A stretch of DNA of 64,000 nt from Erythrobacter aurantius (GTDB lineage: Bacteria; Pseudomonadota; Alphaproteobacteria; Sphingomonadales; Sphingomonadaceae). Shown in pieces: positions 62,877-64,000 of this stretch. Positions within the stretch are counted from its first letter, which is position 1; each line of letters starts with the position of its first letter. The notes below the pieces were generated by a model. The model was given only the letters and a program-made list of their open reading frames with translations. It searched no databases and was not told the DNA's origin. Where the stretch lies: assembly GCF_023823125.1 (NCBI RefSeq), contig NZ_CP090949.1, forward strand, positions 1,326,001 to 1,390,000, in the 5' to 3' direction. Position numbers and translations under genes: made by a program.

Positions 62877-64000
62877 CTAGCGCGCCTTTGTCACTACGTC
62901 GAATGCAATGGTCATCCGTTCGGAATCCGGCCCGCCACCGGCTCCGAACGGTGTGGTTCCGTGGTAGAGGGTGGAGGGAAACAGCGCGAGATGCCCTGTC
63001 TTTGGCTGGATGCTGCGCACCGGCGGCAGGTCTAGGCCGAGATCGGGAGGTGGCCGCCCGATTTCGAGCCAGCCGAATTGCTCCGGTCCTTCGGCAGCGG
63101 GCGGCACCACCAGATAGGCGGCGGAAGAAACGATCCCCTGCGGGTGGATATGCGCGGTGTGATAATCCCCTGCGCCTGTGCCTCCGCCGGTCAACCGCAC
63201 CGACCACGATCCTTCCAGCCGCCACGGCGTCTCGCGGTGGCGAAGCAACGGGTGACTTTCATCCAGCGCGGGGAGATCGCCGCGATACGCTTCCAGCGTG
63301 GCCCGGATGGCTTCGTGCAATTCCGCCAGCAGCGGTTCTGTCCGGTGGAACAGAATGCCGCGTGTCTGGGTTCCTCCGCGCAGGCTTTGGCCCAGCGGCA
63401 TGGCCGATCCCGCGTGCAACACGCGCAGTTCGGCAACGGCATCGTCCACCAGCCCGTCTCGACCGACCAGCGGGCGCAGCTGCACCAGCCCTGCCTGCTC
63501 GTGCAACCATTCCGCCCGAGCATCCCCGGCAACGCGCCACGCCATGCCGCGCAGCGCCCAGGCGTTGATGTCCCACGGATCATTCGCCAGTGCGCGATCG
63601 AGCAGCGCCTCTGCCCGTTCGATCTGTCCGGCGCGGATACGGTGGCGGGCTTCGTGAAGGGCGCGCATCGGCGTATCGAGCTGCAGCCCGGCAAAGATCG
63701 CGTCGGCCCGCTCCCAGTCGCCTGCAGAACCGGCGTGCACCGCTTCGAGAAGTGCGAAATGGGGTTCGTGCGGGAACCGTGCGCGGGCCTCGGTCGCGAC
63801 TTGCGCGGCCTGTTCAGCATAGTCCAGCCCGGCAAAAACCTCGGCGTGCGCCGAGGGAATGTTAGGGTCCTGCGGAGCCTTTGCCGCCGCCGCGCGAAAG
63901 GGCGAGGTGAAGTCAGCTTCTCCCGCCGCAAGCTTGAGCCCGGAGAAGAACTCCAAGGCGGCAATGAAGCCGGGAGCCTGATCGCACAATTGCTGCGCGA
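62877..64000 (-). CDS. TPR - 2OG-Fe(II) oxygenase, 5' part outside the window
   Basis: At least 374 residues; the frame is still open at the right edge (…AQQLCDQAPGFIAAL), so a TTG at 63989 is not the start. N-terminal part: TPR-like helical repeats (PNIPSAHAEVFAGLDYAEQA, HFALLEAVHAGSAGDW, RAEALLDRALANDPWDIN). C-terminal part (about 195-374): 2OG-Fe(II) oxygenase fold with HTAHIHPQG, LALFPSTLYHGTTPF and ERMTIAFDV as iron- and oxoglutarate-binding segments. This is the putative 2OG-Fe(II) oxygenase family of marine bacteria. It is followed by the methyltransferase. Confidence 0.8.
   Translation of the reverse strand, partial: AQQLCDQAPGFIAALEFFSGLKLAAGEADFTSPFRAAAAKAPQDPNIPSAHAEVFAGLDYAEQAAQVATEARARFPHEPHFALLEAVHAGSAGDWERADAIFAGLQLDTPMRALHEARHRIRAGQIERAEALLDRALANDPWDINAWALRGMAWRVAGDARAEWLHEQAGLVQLRPLVGRDGLVDDAVAELRVLHAGSAMPLGQSLRGGTQTRGILFHRTEPLLAELHEAIRATLEAYRGDLPALDESHPLLRHRETPWRLEGSWSVRLTGGGTGAGDYHTAHIHPQGIVSSAAYLVVPPAAEGPEQFGWLEIGRPPPDLGLDLPPVRSIQPKTGHLALFPSTLYHGTTPFGAGGGPDSERMTIAFDVVTKAR

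Overview
The window reads as a chromosomal segment of an alphaproteobacterium of the Sphingomonadales, most likely Erythrobacteraceae (Erythrobacter or Porphyrobacter type). This is inferred from the high GC content, the many TonB-dependent receptors, the TorF-family porin, ATP12, the TIGR02186 protein beside TauE/SafE, and the style of the Mla and Gat operons. No ribosomal RNA, tRNA, CRISPR array, prophage or plasmid function was seen. One intact insertion sequence is present.

1-15.6 kb: the 3' part of an alkyl sulfatase gene, the RNase P RNA gene, a TspO-like membrane protein, a large trypsin-type autotransporter protease, UDP-glucose dehydrogenase, a Ser/Thr-type phosphatase, a TorF-family porin, glyoxalase I, NhaA, an NfrB-like glycosyltransferase translationally coupled to an outer-membrane NfrA-C-like protein, and a TauE/SafE exporter coupled to a TIGR02186 protein.

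15.7-30 kb: a HerA-type ATPase, then a compact array of seven short hairpins that all have 4-nt loops. A reverse-strand block follows, valS - DUF2262 gene - mtfA - queE. In it the DUF2262 gene has been inserted at the valS 3' end and a second, synonymously diverged copy of the last valS codons is left downstream. A divergent four-gene Mla-type lipid transport operon follows. Facing it is a tightly overlapping operon crcB - pseudouridine synthase - HAD phosphatase - small membrane protein - ATP12.

30-39.6 kb: rpsU, a membrane-anchored FKBP, a DUF4153 membrane protein, and the gatC-gatA-(69-aa membrane protein)-gatB operon. The operon continues into trmL, which is split by a 1,239-bp IS3-family (IS407-like) element with a 4-bp target duplication. 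Two coupled secreted proteins of unknown function follow.

39.7-64 kb: an uptake and hydrolysis region with three TonB-dependent receptors, a DSD1-family D-amino-acid enzyme, an M16 peptidase, a penicillin-acylase-family enzyme and an S9 dipeptidyl peptidase, interleaved with clpB. It suggests scavenging of peptides or N-acyl amides (inference). The window ends with a methyltransferase and a TPR/2OG-Fe(II) oxygenase that runs off the right edge.

Most boundaries between convergent genes or after receptor genes carry clear intrinsic terminators. The features that most deserve a second look are the tetraloop-hairpin array (17385-17581), the duplicated valS tail around the DUF2262 gene, and the IS-disrupted trmL.
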